From positions 1 to 64,000 of the forward strand of contig JAEZPG010000030.1 of the NCBI GenBank assembly GCA_023413555.1: 64,000 nt of DNA, written 5' to 3'. The stretch comes from Bacillota bacterium (GTDB lineage Bacteria; Bacillota; Clostridia; Lachnospirales; Lachnospiraceae). The notes beneath the pieces are model-generated. The model worked only from the letters and a program-made list of their open reading frames with translations. It made no database searches and was not told the DNA's origin. The position numbers and the translations under genes were made by a program. Below, piece by piece: positions 34,661 to 43,936 of this stretch; within the stretch, counting starts at the first letter, position 1; each line of letters starts with the position of its first letter.

Positions 34661-36010
34661 GTGAAAGAAGATAATTTTTATAAAAAGCTACGTAAATTAA
34701 TGATACCAATTGTGATCCAGAATCTACTTAATGCTGCTGTAGGTAGTGCTGATGTAATTATGTTGGGATTCGTTGGACAGGATGAGCTGTCAGGAGTATC
34801 CCTAGCAGGTCAGGTTCCCTTTATCTTTACTTTGTTTATCTATGGAATCACAGCAGGAGTAAGTTCTATGACTGCGCAGTATTGGGGAAAAGGCGATCTA
34901 TCCTCGATAAGAAAGATTTTTGGAATTGCTATTAGGTTCTCCCTTTGCATCTCCTTCGTCTTTACCCTGACCAACATTCTTATTCCTGATACCATTATGA
35001 AAGCATTTACAGAAGACCCGAAATTAATTCAGCACGGAGCTACTTATTTACGTGTACTTGGTATCTCCTACTTATTTATGGGGTGTTCCATTGTGTACGA
35101 GGTGTCCATCCGTAATATGGAACGAGTGATGATAAGTACCTTTATCTCCACTACTTGTCTACTACTAAATATATTGTTAAATGCCGTGTTTATCTTTGGA
35201 TTGTTTGGTTCCCCAAAGCTTGGAGTGTTTGGAGTTGCGCTGGCAACTACTATTTCAAGGGCTGTTGAACTGTTACTATGTATTGCAGATTCCCTATTTA
35301 TTGATAAAAAACTAAAACTTCGTGTAACTTATATATTTAGTAAGGGTGGTATTCTGACGAAAGACTTCATTCGTTACTCTTCCCCAGCCCTTGCCAATTA
35401 TCTATCCTGGGGCCTTGGTTTTACCATGTACTCTGTCATACTTGGGCGACTGGGACGTGACATAGTTGCGGCTCATGCAGTAAATTCAGTGGTTCGTAAT
35501 CTATCAATTATATTTGGGATGGGTGTTAGCGGCGCTGGGTCAATTCTTATTGGGAAAGAGATTGGAGACAATAGACTTGCACAAGCAAAGGAAGATGGCT
35601 CTAAAGTGTGCCACCTGGCTCTGTTATTTAGTGTGGCCGGAGGTGTAATTATTATCTTATGCCGTCCACTTATATTAAATATGGTAGATCTATCTGATGT
35701 AGCATACAGCTACCTAAATATTATGCTATTCATAAATATCCTTTACTGCATCGGTAAGGTTATGAATTGTACCACAATTGCCGGCATCTTCTGCGCCGGT
35801 GGTGATACTAGATTTGGATTTATCTGTGATTCCGTGAACATGTGGTGTTTTGCAGTACCTCTTGGACTGCTAGCCGCCTTTGTGTTCAAATGGCCAACTA
35901 TGGTAGTTTACTTCTGTATCAGTCTGGATGAAGTAGTAAAGCTTCCTGTTGTTTATTGGCATTACAAAAAGTACAAGTGGGTGAATAATATCACCCGTAA
36001 TTTTGAATAA
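34661..36010 (+). CDS. MATE-family efflux protein
   Basis: About 450 residues. The GTG at 34661 lies 7 bases after GAGGAG; an earlier GTG at 34646 overlaps that site. About twelve membrane helices; IQNLLNAAVGSADVIMLGFVGQDELSGVSLAGQ is the family's N-terminal pattern and the second half repeats it (FGMGVSGAGSILIGKEIG). Na+ or H+ driven export of drugs or metabolites is expected; substrate unknown. Confidence 0.9.
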   Translation: MKEDNFYKKLRKLMIPIVIQNLLNAAVGSADVIMLGFVGQDELSGVSLAGQVPFIFTLFIYGITAGVSSMTAQYWGKGDLSSIRKIFGIAIRFSLCISFVFTLTNILIPDTIMKAFTEDPKLIQHGATYLRVLGISYLFMGCSIVYEVSIRNMERVMISTFISTTCLLLNILLNAVFIFGLFGSPKLGVFGVALATTISRAVELLLCIADSLFIDKKLKLRVTYIFSKGGILTKDFIRYSSPALANYLSWGLGFTMYSVILGRLGRDIVAAHAVNSVVRNLSIIFGMGVSGAGSILIGKEIGDNRLAQAKEDGSKVCHLALLFSVAGGVIIILCRPLILNMVDLSDVAYSYLNIMLFINILYCIGKVMNCTTIAGIFCAGGDTRFGFICDSVNMWCFAVPLGLLAAFVFKWPTMVVYFCISLDEVVKLPVVYWHYKKYKWVNNITRNFE

Positions 36011-36036
36011 CCCCCAACATGTTACAGGAGAATTGA

Positions 36037-37005
36037 TTACATACCCTGTAACGAGCAGAAGCCAGCCTGTATCAGTACCTCCTGACTATTAAACAGGCTG
36101 GTAACCACTGCTTTATACTCTGAGCCTTTCTGGGCTTTTTTTATTTGCTTCCCATACTTTTCTGCTTCTGGAAATAAATGAATCATGTAGAACCACAATT
36201 CCTTCATTTTAAACAATACATCTCGCTCTCCAGACATTATTTCCTCATAACCATCATAAATGGTATCGTGGAACTCTTTCAAAATTTGATTGTTTAATCG
36301 ATTTGTTCCCAATATATGACCAACAAGGTCCGGATTGGCTATTAGACCACGGCCAAACATAAGGGGAATGTCCTCACCAAACTCTGACACGAAAGCTTCA
36401 TAATCTTCCACTGTAAATATGTCTCCATTATAGCAAACAGGATTCTTACTATTATTCAATGCCTTGGCAAATACCTGTCGATTTGGAGTATTCCTATAAA
36501 AATCCTTCTGTACTCTTGGATGAATAATAAGTTCTTCTAAGGGATATTGGTTATATATGTCTAGAATGGCATCAAACTCCTCAGGAGAGTCCTTTCCTAT
36601 ACGTGTCTTTATAGACAATTTACCTGTATAATGCTCGAATATCTCAGCCAAAAATACATTTAGTTCTTTGGGATATGCTAAAAAGCCTGAACCTTTTCCC
36701 TTGGCTACTACAGTACCTGATGGACAACCTAGGTTAAGATTCAGCTCTGTATAGCCATATTCTTTAAGCTTCTCTGCCACCTTCAGAAAATCATTCGGCT
36801 GGTTTGTCAGAATCTGAGGTACAAGGTGGAACTCAGGATTATGTTCTGGAAAAATGTCATTTTTCTCCCTAGAGCTAAAGAGTTTGTTCCTCCCAGGAGT
36901 AATAAAAGGAGTGAAGTATTTATCCACTCCAGGAAAAAAGCTGTGATGGGCATTGCGATAATTATATGTGGTGATGCCCTCCATTGGGGCAAAATAACTT
37001 TTCAT
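36037..37005 (-). CDS. dus: tRNA-dihydrouridine synthase
   Basis: 322 residues. FMN-dependent Dus enzymes reduce uridines in the tRNA D-loop. Visible: the N-terminal YFAPMEGITTYNYRN, the catalytic Cys motif LNLGCPSGTV, KTRIG and YNGDIFTVEDYEAF and FGRGLIANP for FMN binding. The gene is more like the distinct Dus subgroup of Firmicutes (short, with FYMIHLFPEAEKYGKQIKK at the C-terminus) than DusB. It converges on the MATE gene, a hairpin (about 36020-36051) overlapping its end. Confidence 0.9.
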   Translation of the reverse strand: MKSYFAPMEGITTYNYRNAHHSFFPGVDKYFTPFITPGRNKLFSSREKNDIFPEHNPEFHLVPQILTNQPNDFLKVAEKLKEYGYTELNLNLGCPSGTVVAKGKGSGFLAYPKELNVFLAEIFEHYTGKLSIKTRIGKDSPEEFDAILDIYNQYPLEELIIHPRVQKDFYRNTPNRQVFAKALNNSKNPVCYNGDIFTVEDYEAFVSEFGEDIPLMFGRGLIANPDLVGHILGTNRLNNQILKEFHDTIYDGYEEIMSGERDVLFKMKELWFYMIHLFPEAEKYGKQIKKAQKGSEYKAVVTSLFNSQEVLIQAGFCSLQGM

Positions 37006-37035
37006 AACAGTAACCTTCCTTAAAATATGTAGACC

Positions 37036-37536
37036 TTACCTGCGAATTTTTTCCAAGACATCATTTTCAATCTCCTCCCTATCTATGTCTAAGCAGACAG
37101 ATAACTCGCTAAAAAGATATTCACAGGCCATTTTATAATATTTTTCATCCACTGCTACAATTTTTCTCCCTTGCTTGATTCTCTCATTTCCTCTTAGATA
37201 GCTTGTCTTTATTATCTTAACTAACTCCACGATATCATTTTTTTGAAAACTTTCTTTATATACTGTTTCCCCATTTTTATCATCTTTAATATATAAAAAT
37301 CCTATACTTGGAATAGTATCAATGAATGCAAGGGCTTCTTCTCTTGTAAGAATCTTTCTTATGGATGGTGTCTTGTTATCCACTGCAACGTAAATAGTAC
37401 TGGTCTTTGAGTATACGGGCTTTAACAGATAAAATAATTTATTACTGTCTATGCCTTCCATATGAACAGTTGTTATATCGTCAACCATACATACTCCTTT
37501 ATTTCCACAGATTACATATTCTCCTTTTGCAAACAT
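37036..37536 (-). CDS. CarD-like transcriptional regulator
   Basis: 166 residues. Residues 1-55 are the RNA polymerase interaction domain (KGEYVICGNKGVCMVDDI, YLLKPVYSKTSTIYVAVDN), as in CarD/CdnL and the TRCF start. The helical C-terminal half (REEALAFIDTIPSI..., LVKIIKTSYLRGNERI) matches the DNA-facing part. CarD-like proteins bind the beta subunit and steady or weaken open complexes. RBS is GGAGG(AGG). It is between dus and a GGDEF gene, all in one direction with short gaps. Confidence 0.85.
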   Translation of the reverse strand: MFAKGEYVICGNKGVCMVDDITTVHMEGIDSNKLFYLLKPVYSKTSTIYVAVDNKTPSIRKILTREEALAFIDTIPSIGFLYIKDDKNGETVYKESFQKNDIVELVKIIKTSYLRGNERIKQGRKIVAVDEKYYKMACEYLFSELSVCLDIDREEIENDVLEKIRR

Positions 37537-37574
37537 AACAGAACCTCCTCCTTTCTGCAGGATACTAATGCAGA

Positions 37575-38693
37575 TTATTCAATCTCTTTTAGTTTCTGAC
37601 TCATCTTCCTCAAATACATTGACTTATCAGCAGCTTTAAAGCACTCTTCTATAGATATTCCATTCCCTTTCCTATAATGAGAATAACCATAAGCCAGTGG
37701 TTCCCAGTCGAATTGAGCGCTATCCTTGAAAAAGCTAAGCTTACTTACTCCATTTACCACACTTGCAAGCATCTGCTCCAAGTCATTTTCCTGAATATTT
37801 TCGCATAGGCAACAGAATTCATCCCCTCCGATACGGTAGAGAACTCCTCCAGATAAGGTATCTCTCTTAATCTCGCTTGCGACTTGCTGTATGTATTCGT
37901 CACCTTTAGCGTGGCCAAATTGGTCATTAACACTCTTTAGGTTATTGATATCAAACATGACAATATATAGATTCTCAGATTCTTTGGCATACTCAAAGCT
38001 TTCGTCAAAGCAACGACGATTTTTAACTTCTGTGAGGGAGTCGTATTTGAAAGACAAATCCTTTAAAAAATTATAATACAACAGTAAAACTAGGGAAAAG
38101 CAAGGCCATATCATAAGAAGCTTCGGAAATATTATCTGAATAAAATCTCCAAATAGTATAATACAAAACTGACCTAGCAAATTAATCTGTTCTACTTTGT
38201 CATAGGATCGTCCCTTTACTCTCAAAGAGATAAAATATATCCCCAAAGAATACAGATTTATCAGAATAACAATTAAAAACAAAGGGCCTCTTGCATAATG
38301 ACCATTGGAGTCAACAGAGAATATTAACCCTGTCCATATACTTGATACGCAAAGACCAAAGAGTATTATAATTGGGAAAATGATTCGAATTAAATGGTTT
38401 CTTAAACTAGGAACATAGATGACTGAAAATACAATACATATTACTGGCGTTAAGGAAAACCCCAGTACATTACTAATCTTATAGATAGTAAACAATGCAG
38501 GAGTTTTATAATCCTCCATGTATACTGTGAATGCCTCAAGGGCTACAATGAAAAATATTAGATGTGCAACAAAAGACAGGTCTCTAGCCTGTCTTTTACC
38601 AACCATTCTATCGCTATGTAATAAATATAATATAAATGTCAATATCACAACGGCGATTATATCGGGACCAATCCGAACAAAATACTGCTCCAT
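37575..38693 (-). CDS. Membrane diguanylate cyclase (GGDEF)
   Basis: 372 residues from the ATG at 38691-38693, after GAGGG; the frame runs on to 38732. About six membrane helices (residues 10-210) are followed by a GGDEF domain with an intact RIGGDEF signature and IVMFDINNLKSVNDQFGHAKGDE for metal and substrate. So it should make cyclic di-GMP. No EAL domain. The membrane part is not a named sensor. It may be in one transcript with carD-like and dus genes. Confidence 0.88.
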   Translation of the reverse strand: MEQYFVRIGPDIIAVVILTFILYLLHSDRMVGKRQARDLSFVAHLIFFIVALEAFTVYMEDYKTPALFTIYKISNVLGFSLTPVICIVFSVIYVPSLRNHLIRIIFPIIILFGLCVSSIWTGLIFSVDSNGHYARGPLFLIVILINLYSLGIYFISLRVKGRSYDKVEQINLLGQFCIILFGDFIQIIFPKLLMIWPCFSLVLLLYYNFLKDLSFKYDSLTEVKNRRCFDESFEYAKESENLYIVMFDINNLKSVNDQFGHAKGDEYIQQVASEIKRDTLSGGVLYRIGGDEFCCLCENIQENDLEQMLASVVNGVSKLSFFKDSAQFDWEPLAYGYSHYRKGNGISIEECFKAADKSMYLRKMSQKLKEIE

Positions 38694-38781
38694 AGACAAA
38701 GCCCTCACTTTTGTATTATTAAACCACAGCACACGAGTTTATAATAAAATTATAACACATTTTATTTTAAAACACAATCAA

Positions 38782-39030
38782 TTAGAGGTTCTTTACCTCA
38801 AATAAACCTTTTATATCTCGATGAAGTGTTTTGAGCTTTAGTAGGATAATTTGCTCCTCTAATGCAGCAAAAAAACCATCCAGCATATCTGTCAACGCAC
38901 AAGACACGTAGATCAGGAAAAAGAGGCAGGTAAAGGGTTTAACGATAAAAATGAGTAAAGTAATCATTGCCCGAAGTAAGGTTAAACTATTGGGAATCAG
39001 TTTGGGACGAAACAGTTCTTTCAGTTTCAA
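38782..39030 (-). pseudogene. Truncated CDP-alcohol phosphatidyltransferase
   Basis: 82 residues. The first 52 (IPNSLTLLRAMITLLIFIV, then CALTDMLDGFFA) match the beginning of CDP-alcohol phosphatidyltransferases, up to the first Asp of the DxxDGxxAR signature. The rest, with the second half of the signature and four membrane helices, is missing; instead about 25 unrelated residues (EEQIILLKLKTLHRDIKG) follow. Normal proteins have about 170-200 residues. A large deletion is the likely cause. GGATAAAACC-type sequence precedes the start. Probably not functional. Confidence 0.65.
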
Positions 39031-39058
39031 TGGTTTTATCCTTTCTATAACAAAATGA

Positions 39059-39754
39059 TCATTCTGGCATTAAGTTTATCATAGATATCAACTCTTTTAA
39101 GGAACCAATCTCATAATTCGGTTGTATCGTAGATGTCCACTGTCTTCCTACTCGATTCAGCAACACAGCCCTTGCCCCAGCTTCCTTGGCTCCTATAATA
39201 TCACTGTTACTATCTCCAATATGTAAGATGGCTTCCACAGGTACTTGCAGCTTATCTGCCACTATAGTAAAGAAACGACCTTTTTTCTCCCCTTTATAAC
39301 AATGCAAGTCATCAGAGATAAAAGCATATTCCGGCTTTACTTTGTCAATAATGGGATCTGCCATAGTATGACTGGAGTCACTGGACAGAATCACCCTGTA
39401 ATACCGCTTTATATAATCTAGGGTTTCCCACACATCATCATAATAAGGAGCTTTCCCGTGATTCAAAAAAAGTTGGTCCACAACCAACTCAGGATTAACA
39501 GCCATATCTGTTTCCCTTACCATTGTCTTTGCACAATCCATAAAAATATCTTTCATTGTAATAAAGTGATTTCCATCCTGCACAATCAGTTGGATGGCTT
39601 TTGTATAAAGGCTCATAAGGGATTTTGCCCCAAACTCAGCCAACTCATCTGTATATTCTTCCTTAAGAATTACTTTCCATATATTCGGTATTCTTTTATT
39701 GACATCCACTAATGTCTGGAAGATATCAAAACTAATGACTTTAATTTTACACAT
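39059..39754 (-). CDS. HAD-superfamily hydrolase
   Basis: 231 residues. Motif I is SFDIFQTLVD (Asp nucleophile; the +2 position is Phe, not Asp), motif II LSSDSSH, and motif III with Lys then IGDSNSDIIGAKEAGARAVLL, a full HAD fold with helical cap. Phe at the +2 position is found in dehalogenase-like and some phosphatase branches. Substrate is unknown. It is 28 bases before the truncated phosphatidyltransferase, in the same direction. Confidence 0.82.
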   Translation of the reverse strand: MCKIKVISFDIFQTLVDVNKRIPNIWKVILKEEYTDELAEFGAKSLMSLYTKAIQLIVQDGNHFITMKDIFMDCAKTMVRETDMAVNPELVVDQLFLNHGKAPYYDDVWETLDYIKRYYRVILSSDSSHTMADPIIDKVKPEYAFISDDLHCYKGEKKGRFFTIVADKLQVPVEAILHIGDSNSDIIGAKEAGARAVLLNRVGRQWTSTIQPNYEIGSLKELISMINLMPE

Positions 39755-39764
39755 AAATCAACCT

Positions 39765-40073
39765 CTATTTCTTCAAGTTCTCTTCCTTCAAGTTCTCTTC
39801 CTTATTAAAAATGAATTCTCAAGTGCTTCATAATCATTCTGAGAGCAGCACTTCTTACACTTCTGCTGAAATTCCCTCGTACGTTCCAGCATAGGTAAAA
39901 GTTTTATGAGAGGAACAACCTTCACAAGCAATCTCTGCAGTACTAACTACATGATCCCTTAATCCTACTCGGTACCAAAGATTTGCTACCTCTTGTAACT
40001 CCTCTTTCGTTTTAGCCAAAAAACGGGGACAATAAGTACAATTGTCCCCGCATAAAGTAATCCTATTTTCCAT
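39765..40073 (-). pseudogene. DUF3795 protein with internal deletion and frameshift
   Basis: The first about 60 codons (ITLCGDNCTYCPRFLAKT, CEGCSSHK) match the start of DUF3795 Cys-rich proteins, and the frame then runs out after TFTYAGTYEGISAEV. A second reading frame begins within this tail: MLERTREFQQKCKKCCSQNDYEALENS, which resembles the normal DUF3795 C-terminus. So about 40 codons seem to have been lost, out of frame. That frame needs one more base in a T-run near 39808 to continue as NKEENLKEENLKK to TAG at 39765-39767. The EENLK pair is a 15-bp tandem copy (39771-39800). Confidence 0.6.
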
Positions 40074-40091
40074 GGGGGTTTTTCCTTTTCC

Positions 40092-42059
40092 TTATGATAT
40101 TACATTGGATGCTTGTGCTTTCTTCCTTTTATAGCCCACTAAAGTCAATAATGCAATTAGAGAGGTAATAGCAGCCGTCAGATACACCTGCCTAAATCCG
40201 ACATTCATGGTATCCTGATAGGCATCCTCCAACTCTGATTTCATATTGGTAAGCTGCTTGATATAGTCTGCTTTTGCCTGTTTAAAGGCTCCAGGGAGCT
40301 CTGCCCTAACGGATTTCATATAGGTAAACATTTGATCAAAGTCTGGCAAACCTGACATACCTTCTGTACCCATTTTGTTTATGTCAATGTTACCCATACT
40401 CTTTTTTGCTGCTTCCATTCCAGCAATTCCTTTATCAAGTCCTCCCACGGCCTTCTCCTGAATCATACCAAATATGTACTCTGCCGTATTCTTAGCACTT
40501 TTGTCAATGGTGGTAACATCAGATTCCTGAAGCTCATTAAGCAATTCTGTTGGCAATTTAAAATCACTTTTTTTACTCATATCCATTTTCATAGTAAGCA
40601 TTGACTTAATATCCATAGAATCCAAGTCGATGCCTCCCATCATAAGTGACATCATCTTGTTGTCTTTAATCTGGTTTACAGCCTCACTCAGTTCTTCCAC
40701 ATATTGAATCTTGGGCATGTTCACCTGCTTTGGCATCATATTCATCATCTCAGTACCTACACTCATCCCTGCATGAGAAATGAAACCAATCATAAATGCA
40801 GGAGCAATGGCAGTTCCAATGGAGCGTACCAGTGAAACAGCTGCCAAAGCAGAATTGGACTCTTCTTTATCTGTATTGTCTAACATCATGTAATTGATTG
40901 GAGTTCCCATAGTGAATCCGATTCCAAGGCCTATGAGTATTAAGCCTATCATAGCAGTAAACATATTCGGATAAACCATTGCCACATAATTAAAGAACAA
41001 AGCACCAAATATTGAACTTATGAACCCTATTGCAAGGACTAATTTGGCTCCATATTTATCGATTAATTTACCGGAAACAGGAGCTGCTACTCCCGCAAAC
41101 AATCCTAAAATGATGACAAAGTATCCACCATCCCCACTAGGGATCTTCATAATATTTTCACATAGCTGTGGAACAAAGATGATCCCCATCATTACAACAC
41201 CAGTAAAAAAGGACAGTATTAGGGTAATATTGATTCTTGAGCTTTTAAAATAATTTAGATTCAAAACGGGATCCTCTGCCTTTTTCTCTGCCAAAAGAAA
41301 GAACGGTAAAACTACAACAAATATAATAACGAATGGATATACCTTTGTACTCAAAAAGCTGTCTATAAAATTAAAGTAGTCGATATTTTTTAATCCATAC
41401 AGTATCGATAAAACCATAACAGTTAGGGTAAGAATTCCGAAGTAGTCAATTCTCTTAACCTTCTCACTCTTGGTATTTGGAAGGGCAAGAAATCCGGCTA
41501 ACAGAATAAAGATGGTAATTGGTACATTAATAAAGAAGATGAACTTCCAGTTGTCTTTTCCGAATATATCCAGGATGGCGCTACCAGCTGAGGATCCAAA
41601 TATATTAGCGATTCCATATACTCCACCTACTAAGCCTAAGGCCATACCCCTCTTTTCCTGTGGAAAAGTGGTTCCAAACTCTGCTGTAGCAATCGGAAGA
41701 ATTCCACCACCACCAATTGCCTGAACTACTCTGGCTATAAGCAGCACTGAAAAGCTTCCAAATACCTGTGAAAGGCCACAAAACAGAGAACCAAATCCAA
41801 ACATAAAGATACTAGTAAGATATATGTATTTTCTTCCGAACTTATCAGCTAGCTTTCCCATTATTGGGATGCTCGCAGCATACGCTAAGGTATAGATGGT
41901 AATCATCCAGATTCCGGTATTGGGATCAACCCCTAAATCATTTTGTATAATTGTTCTAGCAGGTGTGACAATTCCCGTATCAATGGCTCCCATAAAAATG
42001 CCCAATAAATATACGGCCATAATCAGTCCAAATCTGACCTTCTTTTCTTTACTCCTCAT
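40092..42059 (-). CDS. MFS drug transporter (DHA2 type) with large Met-rich loop
   Basis: 655 residues, longer than the usual 470-520. The N-terminus has the DHA2 pattern (GIVTPARTIIQNDLG, GKLADKFGRKYIYL) with 13 helices in about the first 430 residues. A hydrophilic stretch of about 190 residues (MMNMMPKQVNMPK..., SLMMGGIDLDSMD, MKMDMSKKSDF) comes before a last helix (VYLTAAITSLIALLTLV). It starts 6 bases after the MarR stop, so the pair is one operon. H+-driven export of toxic compounds is expected. The loop is unusual and rich in Met. Confidence 0.88.
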   Translation of the reverse strand: MRSKEKKVRFGLIMAVYLLGIFMGAIDTGIVTPARTIIQNDLGVDPNTGIWMITIYTLAYAASIPIMGKLADKFGRKYIYLTSIFMFGFGSLFCGLSQVFGSFSVLLIARVVQAIGGGGILPIATAEFGTTFPQEKRGMALGLVGGVYGIANIFGSSAGSAILDIFGKDNWKFIFFINVPITIFILLAGFLALPNTKSEKVKRIDYFGILTLTVMVLSILYGLKNIDYFNFIDSFLSTKVYPFVIIFVVVLPFFLLAEKKAEDPVLNLNYFKSSRINITLILSFFTGVVMMGIIFVPQLCENIMKIPSGDGGYFVIILGLFAGVAAPVSGKLIDKYGAKLVLAIGFISSIFGALFFNYVAMVYPNMFTAMIGLILIGLGIGFTMGTPINYMMLDNTDKEESNSALAAVSLVRSIGTAIAPAFMIGFISHAGMSVGTEMMNMMPKQVNMPKIQYVEELSEAVNQIKDNKMMSLMMGGIDLDSMDIKSMLTMKMDMSKKSDFKLPTELLNELQESDVTTIDKSAKNTAEYIFGMIQEKAVGGLDKGIAGMEAAKKSMGNIDINKMGTEGMSGLPDFDQMFTYMKSVRAELPGAFKQAKADYIKQLTNMKSELEDAYQDTMNVGFRQVYLTAAITSLIALLTLVGYKRKKAQASNVIS

Positions 42060-42065
42060 AACGCT

Positions 42066-42488
42066 CTACTTCTCCTTTACAATCTCTTCTACATTCATGG
42101 AAATCTTTGAAAGAGTTTGGATGAATTGCTCCTTCTCCTCCTCTGTAATTCCCTCAAAGGCTGATTGTTCCCATTGACTTACAAGATTCTGAATGTCATT
42201 CATTAGTTTATGGCCAGTCTCTGTAAGGCTAATCAGGTTCTCACGTCGATTTCTTTTATTCTGTCTTCGGTTAATGAACCCTTTCTTCTCCAACTTCGCA
42301 ATTGTCTTGGCAATCGTTCCCTTATCCAGTTTATAGTGTCTAGCAACATTATCTTGATTGGCTGTAGATACCTGGATAAGATACATCATGACAAGCTGTT
42401 CTGATATACCTACCGGATAAGTCTGCAACCTCCTTTTAAAAAAAGCATGGCTTCCACGTACGATTAGCGAAAAATGATTCATTAGCAT
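42066..42488 (-). CDS. MarR-family regulator
   Basis: 140 residues. The winged HTH is clear: STANQDNVARHYKLDKGTIAKTIAKLEKKGFINRRQNKRNRRENLISLTETG. MarR proteins repress efflux genes until a ligand binds. It is followed by the MFS gene with 6 bases between, so it likely controls its own operon. AAAGGGG precedes the ATG. Confidence 0.93.
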   Translation of the reverse strand: MLMNHFSLIVRGSHAFFKRRLQTYPVGISEQLVMMYLIQVSTANQDNVARHYKLDKGTIAKTIAKLEKKGFINRRQNKRNRRENLISLTETGHKLMNDIQNLVSQWEQSAFEGITEEEKEQFIQTLSKISMNVEEIVKEK

Positions 42489-42642
42489 AGGCGTTCCCCT
42501 TTAGTGATAAGTTCAATAGTTGCACATACAACCATTGGTATTATAATCCTTAAATTTCCATTAGTAAAGTGTAAAATATAATTATTTACCAATTTCCAAT
42601 AAGAATGTATATGGACAAAACTGATTGTTCATAACTAAAATC

Positions 42643-42679
42643 AAAGGGTTGAACACTTAGAAGTAGTGTTCAGCCCTTT
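42643..42679 (-). terminator. Terminator after the SdpI-like gene
   Basis: Stem AAAGGGTTGAACACT (42643-42657) / AGTGTTCAGCCCTTT (42665-42679), followed on the minus strand by GATTTTAG, 12 bases after the stop at 42692. Confidence 0.75.
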
Positions 42680-42691
42680 CTTAATACATAG

Positions 42692-43156
42692 CTATTTAAT
42701 TTTAACTAACCTAACAATAAAGAAGATCAATTCACCAAAGAACCCCCCTAAGTATAATACAGTAAAATACCACGGCAAGCTTTCTCCTTTCATACCGCTT
42801 ATCTCCAAAAGAGTAAAGATAAATACCATAAGAAGCTTTGTCACTCCTATCATGGTCTTTAAAAGACGGTAGACTCTTTCCTTATTCTCCTTGGTGATAG
42901 TTACTCCCGTATTCCATATCTTGGGAAATGCTTCTAAAGCAGTAATTCCAATATAGAGCACCCAGCCCGTAATCGGCAGAATGAATAATTCACTCTTAGA
43001 GCCCCAACGGTCCACTTCCCCTTTTATATTATAATGTCCAGGAACCTTGTCTGGCAGGTCATTCCACTGAAGAATCAAATAAACAGAGACTCCTATTAAT
43101 AAAATCAGACATAATATGTCAACGACTATGTCAAACCTATTTCGTTTTACTTTCAC
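42692..43156 (-). CDS. SdpI-like membrane protein (DUF1648)
   Basis: 154 residues with four membrane helices. The stretch LPDKVPGHYNIKGEVDRWGSKSELFILPI is the DUF1648 signature. SdpI in Bacillus protects the cell from its own SdpC peptide toxin, but many DUF1648 proteins have no known role. Here no toxin gene is beside it. The gene is divergent from rex with 119 bases between. Confidence 0.8.
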   Translation of the reverse strand: MKVKRNRFDIVVDILCLILLIGVSVYLILQWNDLPDKVPGHYNIKGEVDRWGSKSELFILPITGWVLYIGITALEAFPKIWNTGVTITKENKERVYRLLKTMIGVTKLLMVFIFTLLEISGMKGESLPWYFTVLYLGGFFGELIFFIVRLVKIK

Positions 43157-43212
43157 CTGAATCCCTTCCTTAATTATTGAAATACCAATATTATACTACT
43201 CCGGTCCATACA

Positions 43213-43241
43213 TTGACAGTTCTTTTTTTTTACACTATAAT
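43213..43241 (+). promoter_or_regulatory. Promoter of rex-lysR
   Basis: TTGACA (43213-43218), 17 bases, TATAAT (43236-43241): both boxes match the consensus. The first TATCGATA begins at 43241, so the paired motif covers the start-site region and could act as an operator. Confidence 0.85.
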
Positions 43242-43262
43242 ATCGATAATGAATTATCGATA
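43241..43262. promoter_or_regulatory. Paired TATCGATA site 1 (operator of rex-lysR)
   Basis: TATCGATA at 43241-43248 and 43255-43262, 14 bases start to start, spacer ATGAAT. The whole is nearly a perfect palindrome. The same arrangement occurs at 44878 and 45131. Confidence 0.65.
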
Positions 43263-43275
43263 AAGAGGTGCTACC

Positions 43276-43932
43276 ATGAGTAAACAAGCAAAATCACTAC
43301 AAAGTCTGTCTGTACAAGCCATCCATCGACTTCCCTATTACCTCCGACGTTTAAAAGACTTGGAGAGACAGGGAGTAGAAACCATATCCTCCCCTGCTAT
43401 GGCAGGGTTTTTGGGATTACATGAAATACAGGTTCGAAAGGATCTGGCTGCAATCAGCTCAACCAGTGGGAAACCAAGAGCAGGCTTTCCTGTAAAGGAG
43501 CTAATTCATGATATGGAACAATTTTTAGGATACCACAACGTCAATGAGGCTGTATTAGTTGGTGTCGGCCACTTGGGCCGTGCTTTACTAAGCTATGATG
43601 GTTTTAAGGCCTATGGTCTTAATATTGTGACAGCCTTTGACAAGAATTCATCTCTCATAGGCTCTACGATCAATGAAAAAAAGATTCTCTCTACTGATAC
43701 AATGAGTGATTTATGTCGGCGCATGAACATTCACATTGGCATAATCACAGTTCCCGCAGATTGTGCTCAGGAAGTCTGTAACCAACTGGTAGATGGTGGT
43801 GTTTGTGGTATATGGAACTTTGCTCCTACCCATCTGAGTGTTCCAAAACACGTTTTAGTACAAAATGAGAACATGGCAGCTTCTTTAGCTCTTTTATCGA
43901 AACACCTAGGACAATTAATAGAAACGGAGTAA
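43276..43932 (+). CDS. rex: Redox-sensing transcriptional repressor Rex
   Basis: 218 residues, normal length. Rex senses the NADH/NAD+ ratio and represses fermentation and respiration genes. N-terminal winged HTH (SVQAIHRLPYYLRRLKDLERQG, LGLHEIQVRKDLAAIS) and a Rossmann NAD site GVGHLG (96-101; the usual GVGNLG has Asn) with AFDKN after it. Four bases separate it from lysR. AAGAGGTG precedes the ATG. It is the likely regulator of the dehydrogenase at 45244 through the Rex box. Confidence 0.93.
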   Translation: MSKQAKSLQSLSVQAIHRLPYYLRRLKDLERQGVETISSPAMAGFLGLHEIQVRKDLAAISSTSGKPRAGFPVKELIHDMEQFLGYHNVNEAVLVGVGHLGRALLSYDGFKAYGLNIVTAFDKNSSLIGSTINEKKILSTDTMSDLCRRMNIHIGIITVPADCAQEVCNQLVDGGVCGIWNFAPTHLSVPKHVLVQNENMAASLALLSKHLGQLIETE

Positions 43933-43936
43933 ATAC

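Noticed and set aside
42692..43156. SdpI-like gene as immunity for a nearby toxin
   Set aside because: No SdpC-like or other toxin gene is present beside it.
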